A DNA stretch of 64,000 bases from Theristus sp. LFF4_11 (lineage: Eukaryota > Nematoda > Chromadorea > Monhysterida > Xyalidae): positions 124,001-188,000 of the forward strand of contig JASANC010005206.1 in the NCBI GenBank assembly GCA_030248135.1, read 5' to 3'. The position numbers were made by a program, and so were the translations under genes. Positions within the stretch are counted from its first letter, which is position 1. Every line of letters begins with the position of its first letter. Below are positions 1 through 9,725 of this stretch, piece after piece. The notes beneath the pieces were generated by a model. It was not told where the DNA came from and did not search any database. It worked only from the letters and a program-made list of their open reading frames with translations.

Positions 1-2765
1 ATTGTAAATTTAATAATATAGACTAGCCTATTGACCCGAGCGTATGTGGCTTAATGCATGTGGCAATGCCAAGCCTTTTTGGTGAAGTGGCATTGACTTA
101 GAAAGAAAAAAACGTTTACTGAATAATAACCCTGAGGAAAATTTACCTTGTGCTGCCGTGAAGTCGCCTACAATACAATATTTTTTAATGTATTTAAATA
201 AATAAAAAAATGCGAAGTTTATGATTTTGTTATTTTTACCCGTTTACCCTAACCGAAGGCAAGCCTTTTTGTAAGTGAAGTAAAATTGAATAAAAAATAT
301 AAAAACTAACGGTTTGTTTCATTTACCCGTTTTAAAAAGCTAATGCTTTTTTACCCGTTTACCTAAGCCAAGCCTTTTTGTAAAGGGAAAATGCGAAGTT
401 TATGATTTTGCTATTTTTACCGGTTCACCCTAACCTAAGTCAAGCCTTTTTGTAAGTTAAGTAAAATTGAAAAAAAAAATAAAAATTAACGTTTTTTTTC
501 ATTAAAAAATACCCGTTTTAAAAAGCTAATGCTTCTTTTACCCGGTTACCCTAACATAAGCCAATTTTTTTCTAAAGTGAAAATGAATAGAAGAAACAAA
601 AAAGTGACGTTTATAATTTCGTTTTGCAGCCATTGCTTCTTTTAACCCTCGCTCGTCAAGTTTTGAGAAAAAATACCCGTTTTAAAAAGCTAATGCTTCT
701 TTTACCCGGTTACCCTAACATAAGCCAATTTTTTCTAAAGTGAAAATGAATAGAAGAAACAAAAAAGTGACGTTTATAATTTCGTTTTGCAGCCATTGCT
801 TCTTTTAACCCTCGCTCGTCAAGTTTTGAGCAGCAACAATTGCCAGTTAATTGCCCATCGTGCGTTACGTTGAAATTATCGCTCATAACCATGGACTATC
901 AATTTGAAAATGAAACATGGAGTATCAATTTCAATGAAATTTACTTGTTTTGAATCCAAAGTGCAACTTGCAATACCGATGTCGATGTGCGTTTTGCAAC
1001 CCGATTTTTAAAAACAAAAAAGTTCAAACTGTTTTAAAAAACGGTTTTGTTACATCTTTCCCAGTCGATCATCAAGTTTTGATCAGCCACGCTTCCATTT
1101 GCCTATGCTGTGCTGAACCGTCGCTGTTGACCAAAGAGTGTCATGATGACTCCAGCTATGTGAAGAGCGACGTTTTGAGAAAACAATCTCAACTGGCATG
1201 AATAAAAAATAGGTTAAGGAAATTGAGATGGTGTTTTCTTAAGTAGCAAAAAAGGGCGCCAATTCAAATTGCAAAAAAGTGCCACAGACAGACACTTTGT
1301 AAATTTAATAATATAGACTAGCCAATTGACCCGAGCGTATGTGGCTTAATCAATGCCAAGCCTTTTTTGGTGAAGTAGCATTGAATTAAAAAGAAAAAAA
1401 CAGTAACGTTTACTGAATAACCAATCTGAAGAAAATTTACTTTGTGCTGCCGTGAAGCCGCCTACAATACAATATTTTTTATTGTATTTAAATGAATAAA
1501 AAATGCGAAGTTTATGAGTTTGTTATTTTTACCCATTCACCCTAACCTAAGGCAAGCCTTTTTGTATGTGAAGTAAGATTGAATAAAAAACATAAAAATT
1601 AACGTTTTTTAATTACCCGTTTAAAAAAGCTAATGCTTCATTTAGCCGTTTACCTTAGCCAAGCCTTTTTTGTAAAGTGAAAATGCGAAGTTTATGATTT
1701 TGCTATTTTTACCCGTTCACCCTGACCGTCAAGCCTTTTTGTAAGTTAAGTAAGATTGAATAAAAAATTTAAAAATTAACGTTTTATTCAATTACCCGTT
1801 TTAAAAAGCTTATGCTTCTTTTGCCCGTTTACCCTAACATAAGCCAAGCATCTTTTGTAATGTGAAAATGCGAAGTTTATGATTTTGCAATTTTTACCCG
1901 TTCACCGTAACCTAAGTCAAGCCTTTTTGTAAATGAAGTAAAATTGAATAAAAAATATAAAAATTAACGTTTTTTTCAATTACCCGTTTTAATAAGATAA
2001 TGCTTCTTTTACCCGTTCACCCTAACCTAAGTCAAGCCTTTTTGCAAATGAAGTAAAATTGAATAAAAAATATAATAATTAACGGTTTTTTTCAATTACC
2101 CGTTTTAAAAAGCTAATGCTTCTTTAACCCGTTTACCCTAACGTAAGCCAAGCCTTTTTGTAAGTGAAGTAAAATTGAATAAAAATATAAAAATTAACGG
2201 TTTTTTAATTACCCGTTTTAAAAAGCTAATGCTTTTTTACCCGTTTACCTAAGCCAAGCCTTTTTTGTAAAGTGAAAATGAATAGAAGAAACAAAAAAGT
2301 GACGTTTTTAAGTTTCGTTTTGCAGTCATTGCTTCTTTTTACCCGTTTACCCTAACATAACCCAAGCCTTTTGCAAAGTGAAAATGAATGGTAAATACCA
2401 TTGCGACCCAATTGAAGATATCTTACTTTTTTCAAAGACGGTTTTGTCACATCTTTCGCAGTCGCTCGTCAAGTTTTGAGCAGCAACAATTGCTATTTGC
2501 CAACTGTAGCCATAACCGTAGAGTATCAACTTGAAAAGAGTATCATGATGACTTTCAGTATCAACTTGAATAGAGTATCATGATGACTTTCAGCTATGAA
2601 GAGCGGCGTTTTGATTAAACAATTTCAAGTGATATTAAAAATAGATAAATATTGAGATTGAGATTGAGATGAAGCTTTCTTAAATAGCAAAAAATAGCAA
2701 AAAATGGGCGCCAATTCAAAAGTGTGACGGACAGACAAATTGTAAATTTAGTAGTAATATAGATT
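1..2765. repeat. AT-rich higher-order tandem repeat
   Basis: A phrase beginning TGTAAATTTAATAATATAG recurs at about 3, 1298 and, slightly diverged, 2741. This defines two full units of about 1.3 and 1.44 kb and the stub of a third. Inside each unit, shorter copies of a block (ACCCGTTTACCCTAAC, then AAGCCAAGCCTTTTTG, then GTGAAAATGCGAAG) repeat every 100-170 bp. One local duplication, 507-665 against 670-830, is almost identical. I see no convincing coding region; short ORFs at 950-1201 and on the minus strand follow the repeat. The block CTAAGCCAAGCCTTTTTG also occurs in the inverted-repeat element at 6.7-7.5 kb and near 54.85 kb, so this is probably a satellite derived from a mobile element. 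Confidence 0.85.
507..830. repeat. Local ~164 bp tandem duplication in the satellite
   Basis: Two adjacent near-identical copies (about 507-665 and 670-830) run from a CCCGTTTTAAAAAGC block to CGCTCGTCAAGTTTTGAG. The very low divergence suggests a recent duplication within the older repeat. Confidence 0.85.
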
Positions 2766-2962
2766 AAAAAAATTGAGCTCACAGGTGCAGGTGCGGTACA
2801 CAGGATGTGTTGCGCTTAGGAGGCATTGCCGAACATATTAGGCTTGGTATGGTAATGGATTTATTTCATTTTTCCAAAATCGACAAACTCTTTTGCAGAA
2901 AATTATTAGTTTGAAGTGAACAAACCCATCAACCAATCTAGTCATCATCGTAACCTATAACC

Positions 2963-5931
2963 ATGTCGGCAACAATGCAAAATGTTCCCTCGATCACCCC
3001 AAAAACTGCACCATCAGCGCCGACGCAGGGAGACACCAAGCCACCGCAAAAAGACCCAAAGAACCCGACTGTCGCCTCTGTGAGTCAAAACGCTCAGACT
3101 GTGCTGCCATCCTCGTCGTCATCGGGCAATGTCAACTTCAAGCAGCAGTCTCGTCGAACAGCACCAACAATGCCAACAATGTCAAAGAGTCTTGGTCCAG
3201 TCTCAGCAACAGCAACGAGTGCGTCGCTTTCAACCAGCGGCGCTAGAAAATCGAAATCTGGTGGATCACAGTCAGGAAGCGCATCCAGTGGGCGACGCAG
3301 TAAGACCACGAAACAATGCAAAACAGCACGTCTGAAGCACATCGTGCATCTCGAGGATCTTGACAGCTACGAAACAACGCAGAAACAGGAGCTCGATGTT
3401 TGTGACGCCCTTTTTGAGAGTGTTCTCATTTTATTTATGTATTTGCTTAAGCTGCAAACAACACAAACGTTCAGAAGAAAATCAACATCAGATATCCGTG
3501 GAAGAGCAAACAGCGCTGCTGGGTGGTCCTATGACGGCGGCTGAGCGGCACATGCGCAGTTACGTCGCGCAGCCGTCAAAGATACGCTCCCCCACTTCGA
3601 CACCTGCCGGTGATCGGTTGATTTTTTTGGTGCGCACCGCTGAGCGTGTCGACCGAATGTTTCCCTCCTGGCAGCACGACTGTCTGCGACGTGATGGCAG
3701 CTACGTCATCAACGATCTCAACCAGGTAGCGGATTCCTTTGTGCCTTTCAATGCTTTGATAAAAGTCCGCTAATTTTTTATGTCTGGAATTCTCTCTCTT
3801 ATTGTTATGCATGTAGCCAATATCGGTGCCGAGAAGAAAATCGTCATGGACGAACGACTGTCCAATTACGGAGCTGGGAAACATGCAGGCGCAGTTGATT
3901 GGCCGCGACTTTCGCGAGCGTCTTCCGCACTTGGACGTTTGTGTTGCAACACTTTTTGTCAATTTTTATAGCAAAAGTTCACACGGTACATAGGGTAACT
4001 GAACTGAACTGTTTTTTGCCAAGGAGGCTGCTGCAGCAGTTTCTTTTTTTGAAAACCTTTGGTACATAACCGCAAATCTGGTTTGGTTGGACTTGCTATG
4101 CTACCCCTTGATTAGGTTAAATGTTACAAAAAATTTCCTAGACGGTCTACTCATCGCCAGCGTTACGCTGCGTGCAAACTGCAACGTCGGTGTTGCGTTC
4201 CATGCGGTCATCAGCAAAGATCCTCATTGAGCCAGCACTGTTCGAGGCAACCTGCATGTATACGGTAGGATTAGGCCAGAGGAATCGACGAGTTAGAGCC
4301 AGTATCGAAGATGACGGGGGTGGGGGTGTGACCTCCCTAGCACGTAGTTGCATCCGGGGGGTCCCGTGACTGACACCCACCCCTTAAACCCGGGACCCCC
4401 CGTGGGTACCTCTACCCCTTCACGACTCGTCAACCTCCCCCCGTAGGTACTCCCTCCCAAAATATTCCTATAATCACAAATTTTTGTTCAAAAATTGCGA
4501 ATTTTTGATAAAAGTCACAAATTTTTTTTTTCAAATCATAATTTTTCGATTTCCTAGTGCATAATATGCATTAAGTATAAGGTTATTTAGTCTTAAAAAC
4601 AACTATTTTAGCAATTTTTGTTAAATTTATGGCGTTTTTCATTAAAAAATTTGCAATAAAAATGCGGGGGTGCACCCCCTAGGGCCGATTAGCATCTGGT
4701 GCCCCCAATAGCAGGCGACCGGGGGTCCCACTTACTTCCCACCACCAAAACATTTTGGTGTCCCCCAAGGGCAGGTTGGTGCCCCCTACCTAAAAATATC
4801 TGTCATCTTCGGTACTGGTTAAAGCTTGCTTATGCGGTATTTATTGGATACATTGAGTAAAACTGATCAATGCAATAAGAAGTGATATAAAAACAAACAA
4901 GTTTATGTGTACCGTACAGAGTGTCACACGGCGGAAAACTAAAAAAATCAAAATTTTGACTTGGTCGAAATCCCATCCTGTTTATAAAGCCCGGACTTCC
5001 TAATCTTCGCTTTATAAGACCTCCTCCCACTTAAAGGTTGTATAAGGTTGTCACACAAAATTCCCCCATTTTCAGAAATTTTTTATTTTCAAATTTATTT
5101 AAGGAGACCTTGCATGCAAGACTTAACTACTTTATTTTTTGCGTTCCGCAGACACTCCCGGAATTCATGAGCCCACTGGAACTGCAAGCAGCTGGCTATC
5201 CAGTCGAACCCTACTATCAGCCGCTGATGACTGGCCTGAAGAAAGAGGCAGACGGTGTGGACGCCTACAAACGACTGGCAGCCGTCGCGGAAAAGATAAA
5301 CAGCAAAGGACACATCAGTTGCATGATTGTGCGTGCTGTGTGTTGTTGTCATGTGCAATGTATTCATTGAGAAAACAAGATATATTGTCCTTAAGTACAG
5401 CACATGTATCAAATATCACATTGTTGCACATCTATGCTGTATCGATCGCTCCCTTTAGGTCGGACATGCAATCACTTTGGATGCGATTGGACGTAAGCTC
5501 ACCCAGCAACGCTTGCCGGTCAATCAAGTTCGTCATGTTTTGTCTCTTCAGTTTTAATTCCTGTGTTTATAAAAGCAGCCGCTTCACAATTTGAATACTA
5601 GTTTTGAATCAGCTAATCTTAAATCGCTTTGTTCTGAATAAGCGTTCAAATGCCAATCACCACTCATTTGCTACATGTATTTTTTTTATTTGAGACTTCT
5701 AAAATATTCTAGGTGACCGAATCGCGTCTTGCGCGCCTTGGTCTGCGTTATCCTTACGCGTGCGTGGCAGCGTTGTACAGCAGCCAAGGGAAGCCATTTT
5801 ACCACGACCCATATTTTGCGTCAACCATCTCGTACATGTGCATCTCGAACGAACTCGACCACGAACATTTCACGAGGGTCACAGAACTGCAGTCGCAGAA
5901 CCGAGCTGCTGACACGTACCGAATATAAAAC
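2963..5931 (+). CDS. UBASH3/TULA-like histidine-phosphatase protein, first catalytic His missing
   Basis: Seven exons, all joined in phase 0: 2963-3397, 3492-3725, 3817-3936, 4142-4264, 5152-5328, 5459-5527 and 5713-5931 (stop included). They encode about 457 residues. Residues 1-145 are Ser/Thr/Gln-rich low complexity. Residues ~185-450 are a histidine-phosphatase domain closest to the UBASH3 C-terminal domain. Conserved blocks are AERVD, ITELG, YSSPALRCVQTA (second-site Arg at ~272), EPALFE and the GHA motif (His ~366). The usual RHG reads R-T-A at ~193-195, so the His that normally takes the phosphate is absent. I see no UBA or SH3 domain. It is therefore probably a pseudophosphatase or scaffold; a sequence error in one codon is the alternative. 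The start ATG has a favourable ACC context. An AATAAA lies at 5979. Confidence 0.85.
4299..4818. mobile_element. Non-autonomous inverted-repeat element in an intron
   Basis: It sits in the intron 4265-5151 of the phosphatase-like gene. CCAGTATCGAAGATGAC at 4299 is mirrored by GTCATCTTCGGTACTGG at 4802-4818. The interior is divided into C/G-homopolymer-rich stretches (4310-4450, 4660-4790) and an AT-rich core. It has no coding capacity. This is probably a MITE-like insertion. Confidence 0.65.
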
Positions 5932-5978
5932 ATGCATACAGATGAAACATAAGCCCCATTCCCGTCCTGTACCATGAC

Positions 5979-5984
5979 AATAAA
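5979..5984 (+). terminator. Polyadenylation signal AATAAA
   Basis: A canonical hexamer 48 bp after the stop codon of the UBASH3-like gene; it probably sets the transcript end. Confidence 0.6.
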
Positions 5985-6660
5985 AAATAGTGTGTTATAG
6001 GTAAAGTCATGTGCCTTGTTGATCCACTCACTCACTACTTATAAGGTATGTACCTGTGAAGAGAAGATCATGATCAATCAATTCATCATACTAATTGTGA
6101 CTTCGATTTCATCCTGTTCTGATTAATTGATAAAAGTAAAAACACCAAATGCGTTTTGATTTGATTAGGTATCTGTCACATGGCGAGAGTATTGGTGTAC
6201 TGGGTGGTGAGCGCAGGGTTGTTTTAATAATTAATAGTAGAAGGGAACTCGTTTTCCAACAGGTGGTTTAGGGCACCGCAGGTAGAAAACTTTGAAGTTG
6301 ACAAAATTTTGCATAAAAATATAGTGTAACATAATTTCTTGTTCAGTTTTCTGTTTATAGCATAGAAAACAATAATTTTGCTTGAAAATAAGCAAAAATG
6401 ACGATTTTTGCATTAATAATAAAAAAATGAAAAATTAAAAAGTTGTAATGTCGTGTGTAGAAAATATATCGGGATGACAAAAACCGGTTTTTTATATTGC
6501 CCGAAAAAACGGTTTTATTTCTGTTCAAAAACGTGATGCACCGTTATTAAAAATAGGAAATAACACAGGAAAGAAAAAAGAATTAAAAACTAAATTGAGC
6601 ATTTTCACTGTGGCCATTGTCTTTTGTCCGCAAGCCTCGCTGCCGTGATGCATCATTATT

Positions 6661-7568
6661 AAAGCAGCTGCATCTGCAGTTCCGGTGCTCCTCTTTAACA
6701 CAGGAAAGAAAAAATGCAAAAAACTAAATTGATCATTTTCGCCTTAAAAAGGCTTGGTTTAGGATTAGGATTAGGAACCTACAATGACTCATTACAAGCA
6801 ACCTCTGAATGATGAATCATGGTGAATGATGTGCGGAAAAACCGCCCAGCTGAAAAGCTGTTTCGCACCCTAACGTTGTTCAAATATAAAATAAAATGAA
6901 TTTATTTGGTGAGAAAAATTTTGATTACTATAGTTGTTTCTCAAGTTCTTGCACAAATCTGCCGTCAAAGTACGTTAAATTTTTTGATTTCAAATTGCCG
7001 CTTAGCCATGAAACATTTTCTCTATCTCTGCGTAGAAACGCATATTGGGACACGTTTAATAAGAAAGATAATATTGTGAAAAAATTCGGTTCAAAATCTA
7101 GCACAAATTTTGTGTCAATATTCGGGTGGTGCCGAGCCAATACTCCTTGCAGGCCCCCTTGCCTGCAAAGCGAGCCCACTACCGCTGCGCTATTGACGAA
7201 GAGAGTGAAACGGCGTTAACAAAACAGGTGTACCGTAATTAGGGCAAGAATGCAGTTCGTTGCAAGATCAGCAATGATACGTGCGCTGCATCGCGGCCAT
7301 CTCTGATTGGATGCATATTGAAGAAAAAAATTGTTTCAATGTTTCGGCGAGGCGAAACTAAGATTTGTATACATTCTTAAGTGATTTTTTTGATTTCTGA
7401 TCAGAGGTTGCTTGTAAATGTAATGTAATGAGTCGCTGTAAGTTCCTAATCCCAATCCTAATCCTAAGCCAAACCTTTTTGATAAGGTGAAAATGATCAA
7501 TTCAGTGTTTGCATTTTTTTCTTTCCTGTGTTATAGAGGAGGAGCACCGGAACTGCAGATGCAGCTTT
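6661..7568. mobile_element. Inverted-repeat element with ~150 bp arms
   Basis: The arms are 6661-6808 and 7402-7568, reverse complements at roughly 90 percent identity by eye. They include CAGCTGCATCTGCAG, GGTGCTCCTC and a TTAGGATTAGGA tract. The ~590 bp interior has a 107-residue ORF at 6896-7219 that I do not recognise and regard as chance. The arms share the AAGCC-AA(A/G)CCTTTTTG block with the satellite at 1-2765 and a fragment at 54.85 kb. It is probably a non-autonomous DNA transposon. Confidence 0.75.
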
Positions 7569-7579
7569 TTTTTTATTTG

Positions 7580-8095
7580 TACGCGCGCCGGTTCCGGAAA
7601 CCCGAAGGTACCAAACTCCGGCGGAGACGGGCAATACTGCCCCGAGCCCAATTTTACCCTCGGCTCAGGAGGGAATAGACCATTAGATGTTTATTGGTCA
7701 CTCTAATTTTTCCACGAGTATGTCTTGTCCACAGCGAGGTTCGAACCCCGTACCTACAGAACTGTAGGCCGAAGTTCTACCGCTACGCCACGGAGGCGAC
7801 AGCTGTTTTAATAATGATGCATTCGCGAAATGGTGGTACGTATTTCGATTTCGATACGATCCGATTGATACGATTGTCGCGTCCGTGGCGTAGCGGTAGA
7901 ACTTCGGCCTACAGTTCTGTAGGTACCGGGTTCGAACCTCGCTGTGGACAAGACATACTCGTGGAAAATTAGAGTGACCAACGAACATCTAATGGTCTAT
8001 TCCCTCCTGAGCCGAGGGTAAAATTGGGCTCGGGGCAGTATTGCCCGTCTCCGCCGGAGTTTGATACCTTCGGGTTTCCGGAACCGGCGCGCGTA
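7580..8095. mobile_element. Foldback element with tRNA-like Pol III promoter in each arm
   Basis: Arms 7580-7794 and 7882-8095 are near-perfect reverse complements of ~215 bp, separated by an 87 bp spacer. Each arm carries a tRNA-like segment (plus-strand copy 7881-7952). This segment has an A box TGGCGTAGCGGTAG, a B box GGTTCGAACCT and an anticodon-arm-like CCTACAG/CTGTAGG hairpin. The acceptor stem pairs only partly (GTCC/GGAC), so I call it tRNA-derived SINE sequence and not a functional tRNA. The distal arm ends contain a GGTTCCGGAAACCCGAAGG box that recurs elsewhere in the window. Confidence 0.8.
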
Positions 8096-8119
8096 TAATT
8101 AAAAAAAATCATTTGAAGA

Positions 8120-8430
8120 GTGGGCTCTCGCCATGTGGCAGATAGCATAGCTGGTTGAACCTGAAAGTAAGTGTCTTGGGTGGGGCGACCGGGTCGACAG
8201 GGGTTGCCGACTTAGCTACAGCAAACAGGAATTTTTGAACACAGTCAAATTTTGGTAATTTTCTAAAGAGGAACAACTAAGAACGGTTCAATATTCAAGT
8301 ACACGTTAAAAATTGTCCTGTTTTACTGTTGAAAATGCAACTTTCGTTTTCCAGATCGTTCTGAAAATAGTCTAGCTGAACTCAGCTCGACGAGACGCTT
8401 CGAACACACCTACCTTAAAAATTTTTTTTT
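8120..8430 (+). repeat. Dispersed repeat, copy 1 (inverted partner at 63.4 kb)
   Basis: Runs from GAGTGGGCTCTCGCCATG to the TCGACGAGACGCTTCGAA block, followed by an A/T-homopolymer stretch. The reverse complement, with the same block order, occupies about 63393-63751. This copy lacks ~50 bp next to GCAACTTTC that the other copy retains. It directly abuts the foldback element and contains no ORF. Confidence 0.85.
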
Positions 8431-8648
8431 ATTTAAAACAAAATCCGGATTTTTTCCCGTAACCTTACGCGTGACCCTCCCTACGCTGCACAGTTAGTTT
8501 TCGTTAAATGCGCGCTATTTTGGTACGTGCGGTATTTGGTTTTTGATTCCAAAAAATCGTAATTTTTGCCTTTTTATCTCAGGGTTTTCGTTCGCCAAAA
8601 AAGCAGCGATCCGGTAGGAGTCAGCCAGCACTAAAAATAACAACCGAG

Positions 8649-9725
8649 ATGCGTGCCTTGACCAGCGTGTCACGGTCGATCCATGTTGTCGTGCGATTGG
8701 CTAAGCAGCAGAGGCGAACCTTGCAACCGTGTGCACACTCAACACACGTCGGCTGTCGCTCGCTTTCACAGAGTCACATATTCCATAACAGTAAGTTGTG
8801 TGTTGATTAATTTTTGTGAAAGTCAAGCATAATACTGGAAGATTAGAGTTCCACGTTCTGTCATTGGGAACAAGCAAGCAAGAAGCGGCACTCTGGCAAC
8901 GGTGCTTCGATTAGAAATCGCAACTTTTAAAAATCGCAACTGGTTGCCATGTGGCTGGGTTCAGGGGATCGATCTCGATCGCAATCATCGGATCATTGAA
9001 TTTTGCTAGGGATTTCGCTGGGCAATTGCGTTTGTTGCTCAGCTGCTTGTTTTCTTGTGCAGGCGGCCGGAGATTCACGAAAGAGCACGAGTGGATCAGC
9101 GTGCGCGACGCGACGGGCACCGTCGGACTGAGTGCGCACGCGCAGCACGAGCTCGGCGACATTGTGTTCGTGCAGCTGCCGCAGCCGGGCACTGCGCTCA
9201 ACCAGAATGGTGTGCCCCTTTGTGTTGCTTTTAGGCGTTTCGGTCTCTTTTTTGCCAAGACAAATCAAAATAAGGCTCCCAAAAACTTGAATCAAATTTA
9301 AAAACGGTGATCGATTGGTGCTTTCAGATGAGGCGGGCGCCGTGGAGAGCGTCAAGTCGGCCAGCGACATCTACTCGCCCGTTTCTGGCACGGTCACCGA
9401 TGTAAATACAGAGCTCGAAAATGATCCCAGTTTGATCAACAAATCACCACTTGATAAAGGTTGGTTGGTGTTGGAGTGGTCGTGGCATGCGTTCGTTTCG
9501 TGACGAACAATATTGTTGCTTTCGCATTGCTTTTGCAAAAAAATCGACAGTGACAAAACTGTCGATTTACAAATGCAAGGGAACGAATTTTACGCTCCTT
9601 TATCTTAACGAATTTCAGGGTGGATTTTCAAGTTGACTTTGTCAAATAAGAAAGAACTAGACGATTTGCTATCGGAGGAAGACTATGTCAAATACGTTGA
9701 GTCGATCGCTGAAACTGACAACTGA
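8649..9725 (+). CDS. GCSH: Glycine cleavage system H protein, mitochondrial
   Basis: Four exons: 8649-8790, 9063-9209, 9328-9459 and 9619-9725, joined through phase-1 GT-AG introns, giving 175 residues. The N-terminal ~47 residues are Arg/Ser/His-rich without acidic residues, as expected for a mitochondrial presequence. The lipoyl domain begins FTKEHEW and includes [20 protein letters not shown]. Its lipoylation site is ESVKSAS (Lys ~110), followed by DIYSPVSG. The C-terminus has [11 protein letters not shown] and the usual acidic helix ending in [11 protein letters not shown] protein shuttles the aminomethyl group of glycine between the P, T and L proteins. Length and motif order are typical, so the identification is firm. 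Neighbouring genes are unrelated. Confidence 0.96.

Noticed and set aside
1..2765. Telomere-proximal array because of CCCTAAC strings
   Set aside because: CCCTAAC occurs once per ~100 bp unit and not in tandem hexamers.
7130..7215. tRNA-like string on the minus strand (TAGCGCAGCGGTAG)
   Set aside because: An A-box-like half only; there is no B box or T arm.
7881..7952. Functional tRNA gene
   Set aside because: A and B boxes are good, but the acceptor stem pairs in only about four positions and the anticodon arm is a nearly loop-less 7 bp palindrome. Together with the inverted second copy this fits a tRNA-derived SINE.
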